Of a stretch of 64,000 nt of DNA, positions 51,323-59,714 are shown in pieces. A model generated the notes under the pieces. The model worked only from the letters and a program-made list of their open reading frames with translations. It was not told the origin of the DNA and did not search any database. The number at the start of each line of letters is the position of its first letter. Positions within the stretch are counted from its first letter, which is position 1. The translations under genes and the position numbers were made by a program. The stretch is from positions 1-64,000 of the forward strand of contig NZ_JADILJ010000012.1 of the NCBI RefSeq assembly GCF_017355185.1. The letters run 5' to 3'. Source of the DNA: Rathayibacter sp. SD072 (GTDB taxonomy: Bacteria > Actinomycetota > Actinomycetes > Actinomycetales > Microbacteriaceae).

Positions 51323-51820
51323 TCACGCCAGCCCCGCCCCGCCCACCGCGAGGCTCACCACCACCGTCAGCGCCGTCGTCCACAGCACGATCGCGACGCC
51401 CTGCCACAGCAGCACCCGCCCCTTGGCCACTCCGGCGCCCGCGAGCATCACCGCGGTGAAGTGCGTGGGCAGCAGCAGCGGCCCGAGCAGGCTCACCCCG
51501 GGCACCCCGTAGCGGGTGAACGCCCGCTGGAACTTCTCACGGCGAGCCGACGCCCGGGGCGTCCGCCCCTTCGTCACGGCCGAGCGGACGCCCGCGCCCA
51601 GCAGCACCAGCAGGGCCACGCAGAGGAAGTTGCCGATCGCACCCGAGACCGCGGCGATCACCGGGTTGATGCCGCCGATGATCCCGATGGTCGCGGCCCC
51701 CTCGCCCTCGATGAAGGGCACGGCCCCGGCGAGCGCCACCACCAGCGGCTGCACGAGGTCGGGGACCCGCGCGAGGAGGTCCTGGAATCCGAGGATGGCG
51801 TCTGCTGCGATGTTCGACAT
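51323..51820 (-). CDS. Small multidrug-export-type membrane protein
   Basis: A 165-residue protein with about four hydrophobic segments. The conserved stretch PFIEGEGAATIGIIGGINPVIA near residue 38 and the later RYGVPGVSLLGPLLLPTHFTAVMLAGAGVAKGRVL match the small multi-drug export family (PF06695). Actual transport function is unproven for most members. It stands alone, with the histidine kinase operon divergent on the right. Confidence 0.75.
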   Translation of the reverse strand: MSNIAADAILGFQDLLARVPDLVQPLVVALAGAVPFIEGEGAATIGIIGGINPVIAAVSGAIGNFLCVALLVLLGAGVRSAVTKGRTPRASARREKFQRAFTRYGVPGVSLLGPLLLPTHFTAVMLAGAGVAKGRVLLWQGVAIVLWTTALTVVVSLAVGGAGLA

Positions 51821-51982
51821 GTCGTCTCCGCTCTGCTGACCGCGTCGGCGGCCCTCCCGTCTCTCGGGATGACTCCATCCGACCGCGGGAGCGAGCGCCC
51901 GGGCAGTGCCGCCGGGTCACCTCCGCAGGGGAGGAACGCACCCCCGAGGGGTGACATCCGTCATGGTCGTACTGTGGGCGGC

Positions 51983-53176
51983 ATGAGCACTGCGCCCGAG
52001 ACGATCGATGCCCCGCCCTCCGGCCGTGGCGTCTCGGCCACCTGGTGGTACACCGTCCTCTCGGCGGCGTCCTTCGTGCTCGTCGTCCTGTTCGTGTGGG
52101 GGCTGCCGGTGGTCGTCGGCGCGACCGAGCTCTGGCGCGTCGTCCTCTACCTCGGCGGCACCGTGCTGTGGTGCGCCGCGTTCCTCGTCACCGCCCTGCG
52201 CTACCGAGGGGTGCCGAAAGAGGCGCCGTTCCGGCTCCGCGCGCAGGCGACCGGAGTGTTCGCCGCCGGTCTCGCAGGCTCGGCGGCCGGCGGGATCGCC
52301 ACCGGCAGCGTCACCTTCGCCCTCTCGCTCGCGTTCGTCCTGGTGGGCGTGCTGCCCTGGCCGCGCGGCGTCCGCGGGCGGCTGACCGGCCTCGCCACCC
52401 TCGTCCTCGTGGTCGCCGCAGTGCTCGAGCACGACCACCTCGGCACCGGTCTGCTCGCGGACTCCCCCTCCGACATCCGCCCGCTGCTGCTGTTCTTCGC
52501 GATCGCCCTGCCGGCGTCGGTCGTCAGCATGCTCTGGTGGTGGGACATCGTGCGCGAGCTCGATCGTGCGCGGGCGGCGGAGGGGCGCCTCGCGGCCGCC
52601 CAGGAGCGGCTGATCCTCGCGGGTGACGTCCACGACCTGCAGGGGCACCACCTCCAGGTCATCGCCCTGCAGCTCGAGCTCGCCGAGCGTCTCCTCCGCG
52701 ACGATCCGGACGCCGCACTGGAGCAGCTGCGCGCCGCTCAGCGCAGCGTCGACGGGGCCCGCACGGGCACCCGCGAGCTCGCCACGCGCTTCCGCAGCGT
52801 CTCGCTGTCGGACGAGCTCGAGAACGCCGCCGACCTCCTCCGCTCGGCCGGGCTGCGCGTGCAGCTCGACATCGGCGCCGGTGCGGACCTCGCGCCCGCC
52901 GATGCGCTCGGCCCGGTCGTCCGCGAGAGCACGACCAACATCCTCAAGCACGGCGGAGGCGAGTCGGCTCGGCTGCGCCTGGCCCGCGAGGGCGGCGAGT
53001 GGCGCTTCCTCGCCGAGAACGACCTGCCGCCCGAGCCCGAGGATCCCGATGAGCACGGCTCCGGCATCGCCGGCATGACCGAGCGGATCGAGCGGGCCGG
53101 CGGCACCCTGCGCACCCGCCCCACCCGCCGCGCGTTCGCGGTCGAGGCGCGCCTGCCGATCGGAGGAGCGGAGTGA
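51983..53176 (+). CDS. NarL-type sensor histidine kinase (HisKA_3)
   Basis: A 397-residue kinase with five to six membrane segments in residues 18-185, including a WWW motif at ~178. A coiled linker and the dimerisation domain follow, with phosphoacceptor His217 in AGDVHDLQGHHLQVIALQLELAE. The ATPase part has VVRESTTNILKHGG (N-box) and HGSGIAGMTERIERAGG (G-box). The D-L-Q-G-H-H pattern is that of DesK-like kinases that sense membrane state. The ATG is preceded by TGGGCGGC, a weak ribosome-binding site. Confidence 0.85.
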   Translation: MSTAPETIDAPPSGRGVSATWWYTVLSAASFVLVVLFVWGLPVVVGATELWRVVLYLGGTVLWCAAFLVTALRYRGVPKEAPFRLRAQATGVFAAGLAGSAAGGIATGSVTFALSLAFVLVGVLPWPRGVRGRLTGLATLVLVVAAVLEHDHLGTGLLADSPSDIRPLLLFFAIALPASVVSMLWWWDIVRELDRARAAEGRLAAAQERLILAGDVHDLQGHHLQVIALQLELAERLLRDDPDAALEQLRAAQRSVDGARTGTRELATRFRSVSLSDELENAADLLRSAGLRVQLDIGAGADLAPADALGPVVRESTTNILKHGGGESARLRLAREGGEWRFLAENDLPPEPEDPDEHGSGIAGMTERIERAGGTLRTRPTRRAFAVEARLPIGGAE

Positions 53177-53775
53177 TCCGCGTGCTCCTCGCCGACGACG
53201 AGGACATGATCCGCACCGCGCTCGCGGCGCTGCTCCGCCTCGAGGACGACCTCGAGATCGTCGGCGAGTGCCGCGACGGCGAGGAGGCGGTGGCCGAGGC
53301 GCTGCGCCTCGAGCCCGACGTCTGCCTCTTCGACGTCGAGATGCCGGGCATGGACGGCATCGAGGCCGCGGAGCGCCTGCGCCGCTCGTCGGCGACCCGC
53401 GTGGTCGTCGTCACCCGCCACGCGCGTCCCGGAGTGCTGCGCCGCGCGCTGGCCGTCGGAGTCGCGGGCTTCCTGCCCAAGTCGCGTCGCGTCGAGGACG
53501 TCGCGCAGGTGATCCGCCTGGTCGCGAGCGGACGCCGCTACGTCGATCCCGAGATCGCCGCCGACGCCCTCGCCACCACCCGCAGCCCGCTCACCGACCG
53601 CGAGCTCGACGTGCTGAGCGCCGGCTCCCGCGGCGAGACGATCGGGCAGATCGGAGCCGCGCTGCACCTCTCGAACGGCACCGTCCGCAACCACGTCTCG
53701 TCGATCCTCCGCAAGCTGCAGGTCGACACCCGCCAGCGCGCGGTGATCGAGGCCCGCGAGCACGGCTGGATCTGA
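53173..53775 (+). CDS. NarL/DesR-type response regulator
   Basis: A 200-residue regulator. The receiver domain has an acidic pocket LADDEDMI, phosphoacceptor Asp54 in CLFDVEMPGMDG, and Lys in GFLPKSRRVED. A LuxR-type helix-turn-helix is at the end (SPLTDRELDVLSAGSRGET and LSNGTVRNHVSSILRKLQV). The GTG start overlaps the kinase stop by four bases. The targets are unknown; the divergent exporter gene is one possibility. Confidence 0.87.
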   Translation: MIRVLLADDEDMIRTALAALLRLEDDLEIVGECRDGEEAVAEALRLEPDVCLFDVEMPGMDGIEAAERLRRSSATRVVVVTRHARPGVLRRALAVGVAGFLPKSRRVEDVAQVIRLVASGRRYVDPEIAADALATTRSPLTDRELDVLSAGSRGETIGQIGAALHLSNGTVRNHVSSILRKLQVDTRQRAVIEAREHGWI

Positions 53776-53817
53776 GCACGCGTCCGCGGCTCACCCCGGA
53801 GGTCGGTTGCGGGAAGT

Positions 53818-53869
53818 CAGAGCGTTCCAGGAGATCTGGATGAAACGCTCTGACACTCCTGAAATCAGG
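53818..53869. terminator. Hairpins between convergent genes
   Basis: CAGAGCGTT (53818-53826) pairs with AACGCTCTG (53844-53852), and CCAG-GAGAT-CTGG lies inside. A second small hairpin CCTGAAATCAGG follows at 53858-53869. They lie between the rightward response regulator gene and the leftward metallo-beta-lactamase-like gene and are likely terminators. Confidence 0.6.
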
Positions 53870-53930
53870 CGCGCGCTGCTGAGTCCGACCACATCAGCCG
53901 CTGCGAGCGACCGAACCCGGAACCCCTCCC

Positions 53931-54560
53931 TCAGTGCCCGCGCGCGATCCACTCCTCGCGGTGGGGCGCCTCCGCCCCGATCGTCGTCGAGTCGCCGTGC
54001 CCGGTGCGCACGACCGTCTCCGCCGGCAGCGTCAGCAGCCGATCGGTGATCGACTCGATGATCGTGGGGAAGTCGCTGTAGGAGCGGCCGGTCGCGCCCG
54101 GTCCGCCCTGGAACAGCGTGTCTCCGGTGAAGACCGTTCCGAGCTCGTCGGCGACGAAGCAGACCGCTCCGGGCGAGTGACCCGGCGTGTGCCGCACCTC
54201 GAGCTCGAGGCCGGCCACGGCGATCCGCTGGCCGTCGACGAGCGCCGCGCTCGGCGCTCTGTCGGGGTGCACCACGTCCCAGAGCATGCGGTCGGAGTCG
54301 TGCAGCAGCACGGGCGCGCCCGTCGCCTCCCGCACGCCCGCGACCGCGTCGATGTGGTCGTCGTGCGCGTGGGTCAGCAGCACGGCGACGAGCCTGCGGT
54401 CGCCGACCGCCGCCAGGATCGCGTCGGCGTCGTGCGCCGCGTCGATCACGACGCACTCGGAGTCGTCGCCGACGATCCAGACGTTGTTGTCGACGTCCCA
54501 GGTGCCGCCGTCGAGGCTGAACGTGCCGCTGGTGACGAGGTGGTCGATCCGCGCGCCCAT
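53931..54560 (-). CDS. Metallo-beta-lactamase-fold hydrolase, mycothiol-thioester type
   Basis: A 209-residue MBL-fold protein: THAHDDHID metal motif near residue 65, HTPGHSPGAVCF near 125, FTGDTLFQGGPGATGRS near 145, and RTGHGDSTT near 183. In actinobacteria a gene like this beside the mycothiol-dependent formaldehyde dehydrogenase is predicted to hydrolyse S-formylmycothiol, ending formaldehyde detoxification. Here its start overlaps the dehydrogenase stop by one base, supporting the partnership. Confidence 0.83.
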   Translation of the reverse strand: MGARIDHLVTSGTFSLDGGTWDVDNNVWIVGDDSECVVIDAAHDADAILAAVGDRRLVAVLLTHAHDDHIDAVAGVREATGAPVLLHDSDRMLWDVVHPDRAPSAALVDGQRIAVAGLELEVRHTPGHSPGAVCFVADELGTVFTGDTLFQGGPGATGRSYSDFPTIIESITDRLLTLPAETVVRTGHGDSTTIGAEAPHREEWIARGH

Positions 54561-55654
54561 CAGAGCACCACCACCGAGCGCAGCACGTCGCCGCCGGCCA
54601 TCGTGGCGAAGGCCTGCTCGATGTCGCGGATGCCGATCCGCTCGCTCACGAACTCGTCCAGCGGCAGCCTGCCCTGCAGGTAGAGGTCGGTCAGCATCGG
54701 GAAGTCGCGCTCGGGCAGGCAGTCGCCGTACCAGCTCGACTTCAGCGATCCGCCGCGGCCGAAGACGTCGAGCAGGGGGATCTCGAGGGTCATCTCGGGA
54801 GTCGGGACTCCGACCAGCACGACCGTTCCGGCGAGGTCGCGGGCGTAGAACGCCTGGCGCCAGGTCTCGGGCCGGCCGACCGCGTCGATCACGACGTCCG
54901 CGCCGAACGTGTCCGTCAGCTCCTGCACCGCGGAGACGACTCCCGCCTCGTCGAGACCGCTCGAGTCGACGACGTGGGTCGCGCCGAGCTTCTGCGCGGC
55001 GACCAGCTTCTTGGGGTCGCGGTCGATCGCGATGATCGTGCTCGCCCCGGCCAGCTTCGCACCGACGACCGCGGCGGTGCCGACTCCGCCGCAGCCGATC
55101 ACGGCCACGGAGTCGCCGCGCGTGACGTTGCCGGTGTTCATCGCGGCGCCCAGGCCGGCCATGATGCCGCAGCCCAGCAGGCCCACGGCGGCGGGGTCGG
55201 CCGTCGGGTCGACCTTCGTGCACTGCTTGGCGTGCACCAGCGTCTTCTCGGCGAAGGCCCCGATGCCCAGCGCGGGGCTCAGCTCCGTGCCGTCCTCGAG
55301 GGTCATCTTCTGCGTGGCGTTGAACGTGTCGAAGCAGTACCAGGGCTCCGCCCGGACGCAGGCGCGGCACTCGCCGCAGACGGCCCGCCAGTTGAGCACG
55401 ACGAAGTCGCCGACGGCGACGTGCGTCACTCCCTCGCCGATCGCGCTGACCCGGCCCGCGGCCTCGTGGCCGAGCAGGAACGGGAAGTCGTCGCTGATCC
55501 CGCCCTCGCGGTAGTGGTAGTCGGTGTGGCAGACACCGCAGGTCTCGATGTCGACGACGGCCTCGCCGGGCCCGGGGTCGGGGATCACGATGTCGACGAG
55601 CTCGACGGGAGCGCCCTTCGATCGGGCGATGACGCCGCTCACAGTGGTGGGCAT
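54560..55654 (-). CDS. mscR: S-(hydroxymethyl)mycothiol dehydrogenase
   Basis: A 364-residue zinc alcohol dehydrogenase. The catalytic zinc site is in [17 protein letters not shown] and LLGHEAAG. The structural zinc cysteines are in [15 protein letters not shown]. The NAD-binding loop is [19 protein letters not shown]. The sequence pattern ([33 protein letters not shown], read in parts) is that of mycothiol-dependent formaldehyde dehydrogenase/nitrosomycothiol reductase. It oxidises the formaldehyde-mycothiol adduct, fitting the nearby formaldehyde-forming flavoenzyme. Confidence 0.85.
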   Translation of the reverse strand: MPTTVSGVIARSKGAPVELVDIVIPDPGPGEAVVDIETCGVCHTDYHYREGGISDDFPFLLGHEAAGRVSAIGEGVTHVAVGDFVVLNWRAVCGECRACVRAEPWYCFDTFNATQKMTLEDGTELSPALGIGAFAEKTLVHAKQCTKVDPTADPAAVGLLGCGIMAGLGAAMNTGNVTRGDSVAVIGCGGVGTAAVVGAKLAGASTIIAIDRDPKKLVAAQKLGATHVVDSSGLDEAGVVSAVQELTDTFGADVVIDAVGRPETWRQAFYARDLAGTVVLVGVPTPEMTLEIPLLDVFGRGGSLKSSWYGDCLPERDFPMLTDLYLQGRLPLDEFVSERIGIRDIEQAFATMAGGDVLRSVVVL

Positions 55655-55831
55655 GGGGGCTCCTTCGTCGGGGCGGGTAGTGCTCGGATCCGTTCCACCG
55701 TACCCGCCGGACCGTGCGCGGCCGCCGGAGCACTCGGACGGCGGCCGCACGGAGCCTCCTCTCTCCGGAGGAGGTCTAGGGTCGGAGGGCAGCGCCGCGA
55801 CCGCCGTGCTCCGAGCGATGAGGAGGACGGC
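55655..55831. other. Divergent promoter region with inverted repeats
   Basis: No gene is seen. It holds an imperfect inverted repeat at about 55712-55752 (CCGTGCG..CGGCCGCC against GGCGGCCG..CACGG) and a small hairpin CCTCCTC-TCTCC-GGAGGAGG (55755-55774). It separates the leftward mycothiol-dehydrogenase operon from the rightward unknown gene and should hold both promoters. Confidence 0.45.
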
Positions 55832-56308
55832 GTGGAGCGTCAGCAGGCCGAGGGTCACGTCCGCCATGCGCAGAGCCGCTCCGGATCGTTCGGCCGCGGT
55901 CGCCTGGTGTCGACGTTCTCGGTGCGCCACCGCGCCGGACTCGACGTCGCCTTCGTGCTCGACGGCGCAGAGGGCGACTTCCAGATCGGCATGGGCGCCG
56001 CCTCCGAGGACTACAGCTCGGTCATGTCGCTCGGAGTCGACAGCCGCGAGGGCCGCCTGCGCGCGGTCGGGCACTGGACCGTCGACGGCCGCGCCGAGCG
56101 GCTCACCGCCCGCATCGTCCTGCACGACCGCGGGCTGATCGTCGTGGAGGCGACTCCGCTGCCCCTCGCGAAGCGTCCCCGATCGCTCAAGTGCTGGTCG
56201 TTCCTCCGCCAGGACGGGGTCGACCACCACTCCGACGTCATCGGCCTCGTCGCACCGGAGCTCGCCTCACTGCCTCCCGTGACCCTGAGGACCTACCCGC
56301 CGCGCTGA
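55832..56308 (+). CDS. Protein of unknown function
   Basis: A 158-residue protein starting at a GTG with a strong AGGAGG five bases upstream. The N-terminus is rich in Arg/His/Ser. From about residue 24 ([31 protein letters not shown]) it looks like a compact beta-rich domain, with [28 protein letters not shown] near the end. No signal peptide, membrane segment or known motif is seen. It is divergent from the mycothiol dehydrogenase gene. Confidence 0.55.
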   Translation: MERQQAEGHVRHAQSRSGSFGRGRLVSTFSVRHRAGLDVAFVLDGAEGDFQIGMGAASEDYSSVMSLGVDSREGRLRAVGHWTVDGRAERLTARIVLHDRGLIVVEATPLPLAKRPRSLKCWSFLRQDGVDHHSDVIGLVAPELASLPPVTLRTYPPR

Positions 56309-56552
56309 CCGACCGGCGCGCGTCGCCGGGGCGCCTGCGCGTGCAGCAGCACCCCGTCGATCCCCCGCCACTTCCCGACGACGCCCTGCACCTTGCTCGA
56401 CACGACGAGGCTCCGGCCTCGGCCCGGGCGGATCTCGAGACGCCCGCTCCGCGAGCTGCTCCCTCAGCAGGCAGGGAGACCCGAGCTGAGCCGCGCCCCC
56501 TCATGCTGGTCGAGCGGCGCGCAGCGCGTGTCGAGACTCCGCGTGCCGCCGG
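56309..56552. repeat. Gap with two palindromic repeat elements
   Basis: Elements of the CTCGATACG/CTCGATCAG family occur at 56430-56470 (GATCTCGAGACGCCCGCTC..., diverged at its end) and 56514-56542 (GCTGGTCGAGCGGCGC...TGTCGAGACTCC). They separate the rightward unknown gene from the end of the leftward uronate operon. No gene is seen. Confidence 0.6.
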
Positions 56553-57179
56553 TCATGCGCGGGTGGCGGCGAGCAGGGCGCCCAGGCGGTCGAGCTGGGC
56601 CGGGTCCTCGAGGGCGGAGCCGACGGCGGCGACGCGGACGCCGGCGTCGAGGTATTCCGAGACGTTGCCGGCGTCGAGTCCGCCGGTGGCGACGAAGCGG
56701 ATCCCGGGGAACGGACCGCGGATGTGCGTGAACCAGCCCGCGCCGAGCCAGGTCGCCGGGAAGGCCTTCAACCAGGTGAGGCCGAGCGAGGCGGCGAGCT
56801 GCACCTCCGAGGGGGTCGCGACTCCGGGCAGCAGCGGGAGATCGACGGCGCGGGCGGCGGCGAGGATGCGCTGGTCGAGGCCCGGCGAGACGAGGTAGCC
56901 CGCGCCGGCCGCGCGGGCCGGCGCGACCTGCTCGGGTCGGACGATGGTGCCCGCTCCGACGGTCTTGCCGCGCTCCGCGCCGAGGCGCGCGACCTCGCGG
57001 AGGGCGACCTCGTCCTCCGCGGTCTGCAGCGGCACCTCCACCGAGTCGATGCCGAGGTCCCAGGCGGTGGTCGCGAGGGCGATCGAGCGCTCCCTGCCCA
57101 TCCCGCGCAGGATCGCCATCAGCGGGGCGCCGGAGAACACGTCGTCGAACGGGCTGGTGGTGGGGGGCGTGATCGTCAT
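56553..57179 (-). CDS. eda: KDPG (2-keto-3-deoxy-6-phosphogluconate) aldolase
   Basis: A 208-residue class I aldolase with PLMAILRGM, the Glu in DSVEVPLQT near residue 48, the Schiff-base lysine in LTWLKAFPATWLG near 137, and RFVATGGLDAGNVSEYLDAGV near 165. It splits KDPG to pyruvate and glyceraldehyde 3-phosphate, the last step of the uronate pathway encoded here. Its start overlaps the kinase stop (ATGA). It may also act on the galacto-isomer. Confidence 0.88.
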   Translation of the reverse strand: MTITPPTTSPFDDVFSGAPLMAILRGMGRERSIALATTAWDLGIDSVEVPLQTAEDEVALREVARLGAERGKTVGAGTIVRPEQVAPARAAGAGYLVSPGLDQRILAAARAVDLPLLPGVATPSEVQLAASLGLTWLKAFPATWLGAGWFTHIRGPFPGIRFVATGGLDAGNVSEYLDAGVRVAAVGSALEDPAQLDRLGALLAATRA

Positions 57180-58096
57180 CGTCGTTCCGTTCTCTCATCG
57201 AGGGAGTCGCCTGCTACCGCGAGGGTGAGGGCGGCGCGGTCGTGGCCGCGGCGCAGGCGCGCGCCGTGGTCGGCGCCCTGGAGCACGGCGGCCAGGTAGC
57301 CGCCGGCGAAGGCGTCGCCGGCGCCCACCGCGTCGAGCACCTCCACCTCGTGGGAGGGCTCGAAGACCGGAGTGCCGGCATCGGCCGAGAACACCGTCGC
57401 GCCGATGTGGCCGTCCTTGACGACGAGCTCGGCCACGTCCGGGAACATCGCGCGGACGTCCTGGGCGGTGCAGGACCCCCAGAGGGTCTCGGCCTCGTCG
57501 CGGCCGACGAAGACCACGTCGGCGAGGCGGGCGAGGTCGGCGAGGGCGGGAGCGGCGTCCGCGGCGTCCCACAGGGCCGCGCGGTGGTTCACGTCGACGC
57601 TCACGGGGATCCCCAGCTCGCGGGCGCGCAGGGCGGCGCGGCGGAGGAACCGGGCCGCCGGCTCCGAGAGCGCGGCGGTGATGCCCGAGAGGTGCAGCAG
57701 CGCGACCCCGTCGAACGGAGCCGCGTCGGCGTCCGCCTCGTCGAGGCGGGAGGCGGCCGAACCGGAGCGGTAGTAGACGACGCCCCGCCCCGGGTCCTTC
57801 ACGTACAGCCCGGTCGGGTGCTCCGGATCGGCGACCACGGAGGAGACGTCGATGCCGCGCGCGGACAGCTGGCGCAGCACGCGCTCGCCGAGCGCATCCG
57901 CTCCGAGCCGGCTGTGCCAGCGGGCCGGCACTCCGAGGGCCGCCGCGTGCGCGAGCACGTTCGACTCGGCGCCGCCGGCGTCGACGAGGAACCCGCCCGC
58001 CTGCGCCACCGAGCCGTCCGTCGGCACGACCACGGCCATGGTCTCGCCCATGGCCAGCAGCACGCCGCGCGGGACCGCCGCTCCCGACGAGCTCAC
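57176..58096 (-). CDS. kdgK: PfkB family sugar kinase, probable 2-keto-3-deoxygluconate kinase
   Basis: A 306-residue ribokinase-type enzyme: VDAGGAESNVLAHAAALG near residue 40, the GRGVVYYRSGSAASRL substrate region near 105, and the catalytic DAVGAGDAFAGGYLA near 255. The neighbours (Eda, KduI, KduD) identify the substrate as KDG, since KDG kinase must link KduD to Eda. The GTG start overlaps the kduI stop by four bases. Confidence 0.83.
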   Translation of the reverse strand: MSSSGAAVPRGVLLAMGETMAVVVPTDGSVAQAGGFLVDAGGAESNVLAHAAALGVPARWHSRLGADALGERVLRQLSARGIDVSSVVADPEHPTGLYVKDPGRGVVYYRSGSAASRLDEADADAAPFDGVALLHLSGITAALSEPAARFLRRAALRARELGIPVSVDVNHRAALWDAADAAPALADLARLADVVFVGRDEAETLWGSCTAQDVRAMFPDVAELVVKDGHIGATVFSADAGTPVFEPSHEVEVLDAVGAGDAFAGGYLAAVLQGADHGARLRRGHDRAALTLAVAGDSLDERTERR

Positions 58097-58917
58097 GCCA
58101 GGTCGGCGACCGGCGCCGGATCCATGTCGTCGAAGGCCTGGTTCTCGCCGGCCATCGCCCAGACGAACGAGTACGCCGCGGTGCCGACTCCGGAGTGCAG
58201 CGACCAGCTCGGCGAGATGATGGCCTGGCGGTCGGCGACCACGAGGTGGCGCGTCTCCTGGCGCTCGCCGAGGAGGTGGATGACGCGGGCCTCCTCGGGC
58301 AGGTCGAAGTAGAGGTAGCACTCGGTGCGGCGGTCGTGCGTGTGCGCGGGCATCGTGTTCCACATCGAGCCCTCGTGCAGCGTCGTGACGCCCATGACGA
58401 TCTGGCAGCTGCGCACGCCGTTCTCGTGGATGTACTGGTTGAGAGTGCGGCGGTTGCTCGTGGCCTGATCGCCGAGCTCGCGCACGGTGCCCTCGCCCGG
58501 CGACACGAGCGCGGTCGGGTAGGCCGTGTGCGCGGGGGCCGAGAACAGGTAGAACTGCGCGGCTCCGTCGGCGTCCTCGAACGCCACCTTCTCGATCCCG
58601 CGGCCCAGGTACAGGCAGGCGCCGGTGACGAGGGTGTAGGTCTCGCCGTCGGCGGTCACGGTGCCGGTCCCGCCGACGTTGATGACGCCCAGCTCGCGGT
58701 GCTCGAGGAAGGTCTCGCTGCGGATCTCCTCGTAGCCGGTCAGCTCGAGCCGCTTCCCGGCGGGCGTCGCTCCGCCCAGCACGATGCGGTCGTGGTGCGT
58801 GTAGACGAGGCGGATCTCGCCCTCGACGAAGATCTCGGGCACGAGGAAGTGCGAGCGGAGGTCCTCGGTGGTCATCCCGGGGATCTGCGAGGGGTTGGTG
58901 GCGTAGCGCTGGTCCAT
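58093..58917 (-). CDS. kduI: 5-dehydro-4-deoxy-D-glucuronate isomerase
   Basis: A 274-residue KduI. The zinc-binding cupin motif is MPAHTHDRRTECYLYFDL near residue 185, and the final SWSLHSGVGTAAYSFVWAMAGEN is also family-typical. It opens and isomerises the unsaturated uronate (4-deoxy-5-keto-uronate) freed by the GH88 enzyme or a lyase. The length matches relatives. I chose ATG 58917, eight bases after AGGAG. The product goes to KduD. Confidence 0.92.
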   Translation of the reverse strand: MDQRYATNPSQIPGMTTEDLRSHFLVPEIFVEGEIRLVYTHHDRIVLGGATPAGKRLELTGYEEIRSETFLEHRELGVINVGGTGTVTADGETYTLVTGACLYLGRGIEKVAFEDADGAAQFYLFSAPAHTAYPTALVSPGEGTVRELGDQATSNRRTLNQYIHENGVRSCQIVMGVTTLHEGSMWNTMPAHTHDRRTECYLYFDLPEEARVIHLLGERQETRHLVVADRQAIISPSWSLHSGVGTAAYSFVWAMAGENQAFDDMDPAPVADLA

Positions 58918-58949
58918 GTCGGAGGCTCCTGGGTCGCGGGTGGGAGGGG

Positions 58950-59714
58950 TCATCGCACGAGCCAGCCGCCGTCGACGGGGAGCACGGTCCCGGTGACGTA
59001 GGCCGACGCGTCGGAGGCGAGGAAGACGAAGGCGCCCTGCAGGTCGGCGGGGAGTCCCCAGCGTCCGGCGGGGATGCGGGCGAGGATCGCGGCGTCGCGC
59101 GCGGCGTCGGCGCGCAGGGCCGCGGTGTTGTCGGTGGCGAGGTAGCCGGGGGCGATCGCGTTGACGGTCACTCCGGAGGCGGCCCACTCGTTGGCGAACG
59201 CCTTCGTGAGTCCCGCCACGGCGTGCTTGGAGGCGGTGTACCCGGGCACGGTGATGCCGCCCTGGAACGACAGCATCGACGCGACGCTGATGATCCGGCC
59301 GGAGCCCTGCGCGATCATCCGGCGGCCGGCCGCCTGCGTCAGGTGGAACACCGAGTCGAGGTTCACGCGGAGCACCTCGTCCCAGTCGGAGGCGCTGTGC
59401 TCGGCGGCCGGGGCGCGCTTGATGGTGCCCGCGTTGTTGACGAGCACGTCGATCCGCCCGAGCCCGTCGACGGCCTCGTCGATCGCCGAGTGCAGCTCGT
59501 CGGCGCTCGCCGCGGCGAAGTCGCGGCGGATCAGCACGACCCGGCGGCCCAGCGCCCGGATCGCCTCGGCCGTCCCGGAGGCGTCGCCGCGGTCGACCAG
59601 GGCGATGTCGGCTCCGGCCTCGGCGAGGGCCAGGGCGGCTCCGCGGCCGATGCCCTTGCTGGTGCCGGTGACGACGGCGACGCGGCCGTCGAGTCGGAAG
59701 CTGTCGAGGATCAT
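58950..59714 (-). CDS. kduD: 2-deoxy-D-gluconate 3-dehydrogenase type SDR (KduD)
   Basis: A 254-residue short-chain dehydrogenase. The NAD(P) motif is VVTGTSKGIGRGAALAL, followed by NNAGTIKRAPAAEHS and the catalytic Ser in ISVASMLSFQGG and YTASK (Tyr-x-x-x-Lys). The IKR after NNAG and the FQGG segment are characteristic of KduD. It reduces 2,5-diketo-3-deoxygluconate to KDG. Its start overlaps the stop of the FAH-family gene by four bases. Confidence 0.9.
   Translation of the reverse strand: MILDSFRLDGRVAVVTGTSKGIGRGAALALAEAGADIALVDRGDASGTAEAIRALGRRVVLIRRDFAAASADELHSAIDEAVDGLGRIDVLVNNAGTIKRAPAAEHSASDWDEVLRVNLDSVFHLTQAAGRRMIAQGSGRIISVASMLSFQGGITVPGYTASKHAVAGLTKAFANEWAASGVTVNAIAPGYLATDNTAALRADAARDAAILARIPAGRWGLPADLQGAFVFLASDASAYVTGTVLPVDGGWLVR

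Noticed and set aside
51951-51975. Promoter GTGACA / TACTGT for the histidine kinase operon
   Set aside because: The spacing is only about 13 bases, too short for a standard housekeeping promoter.
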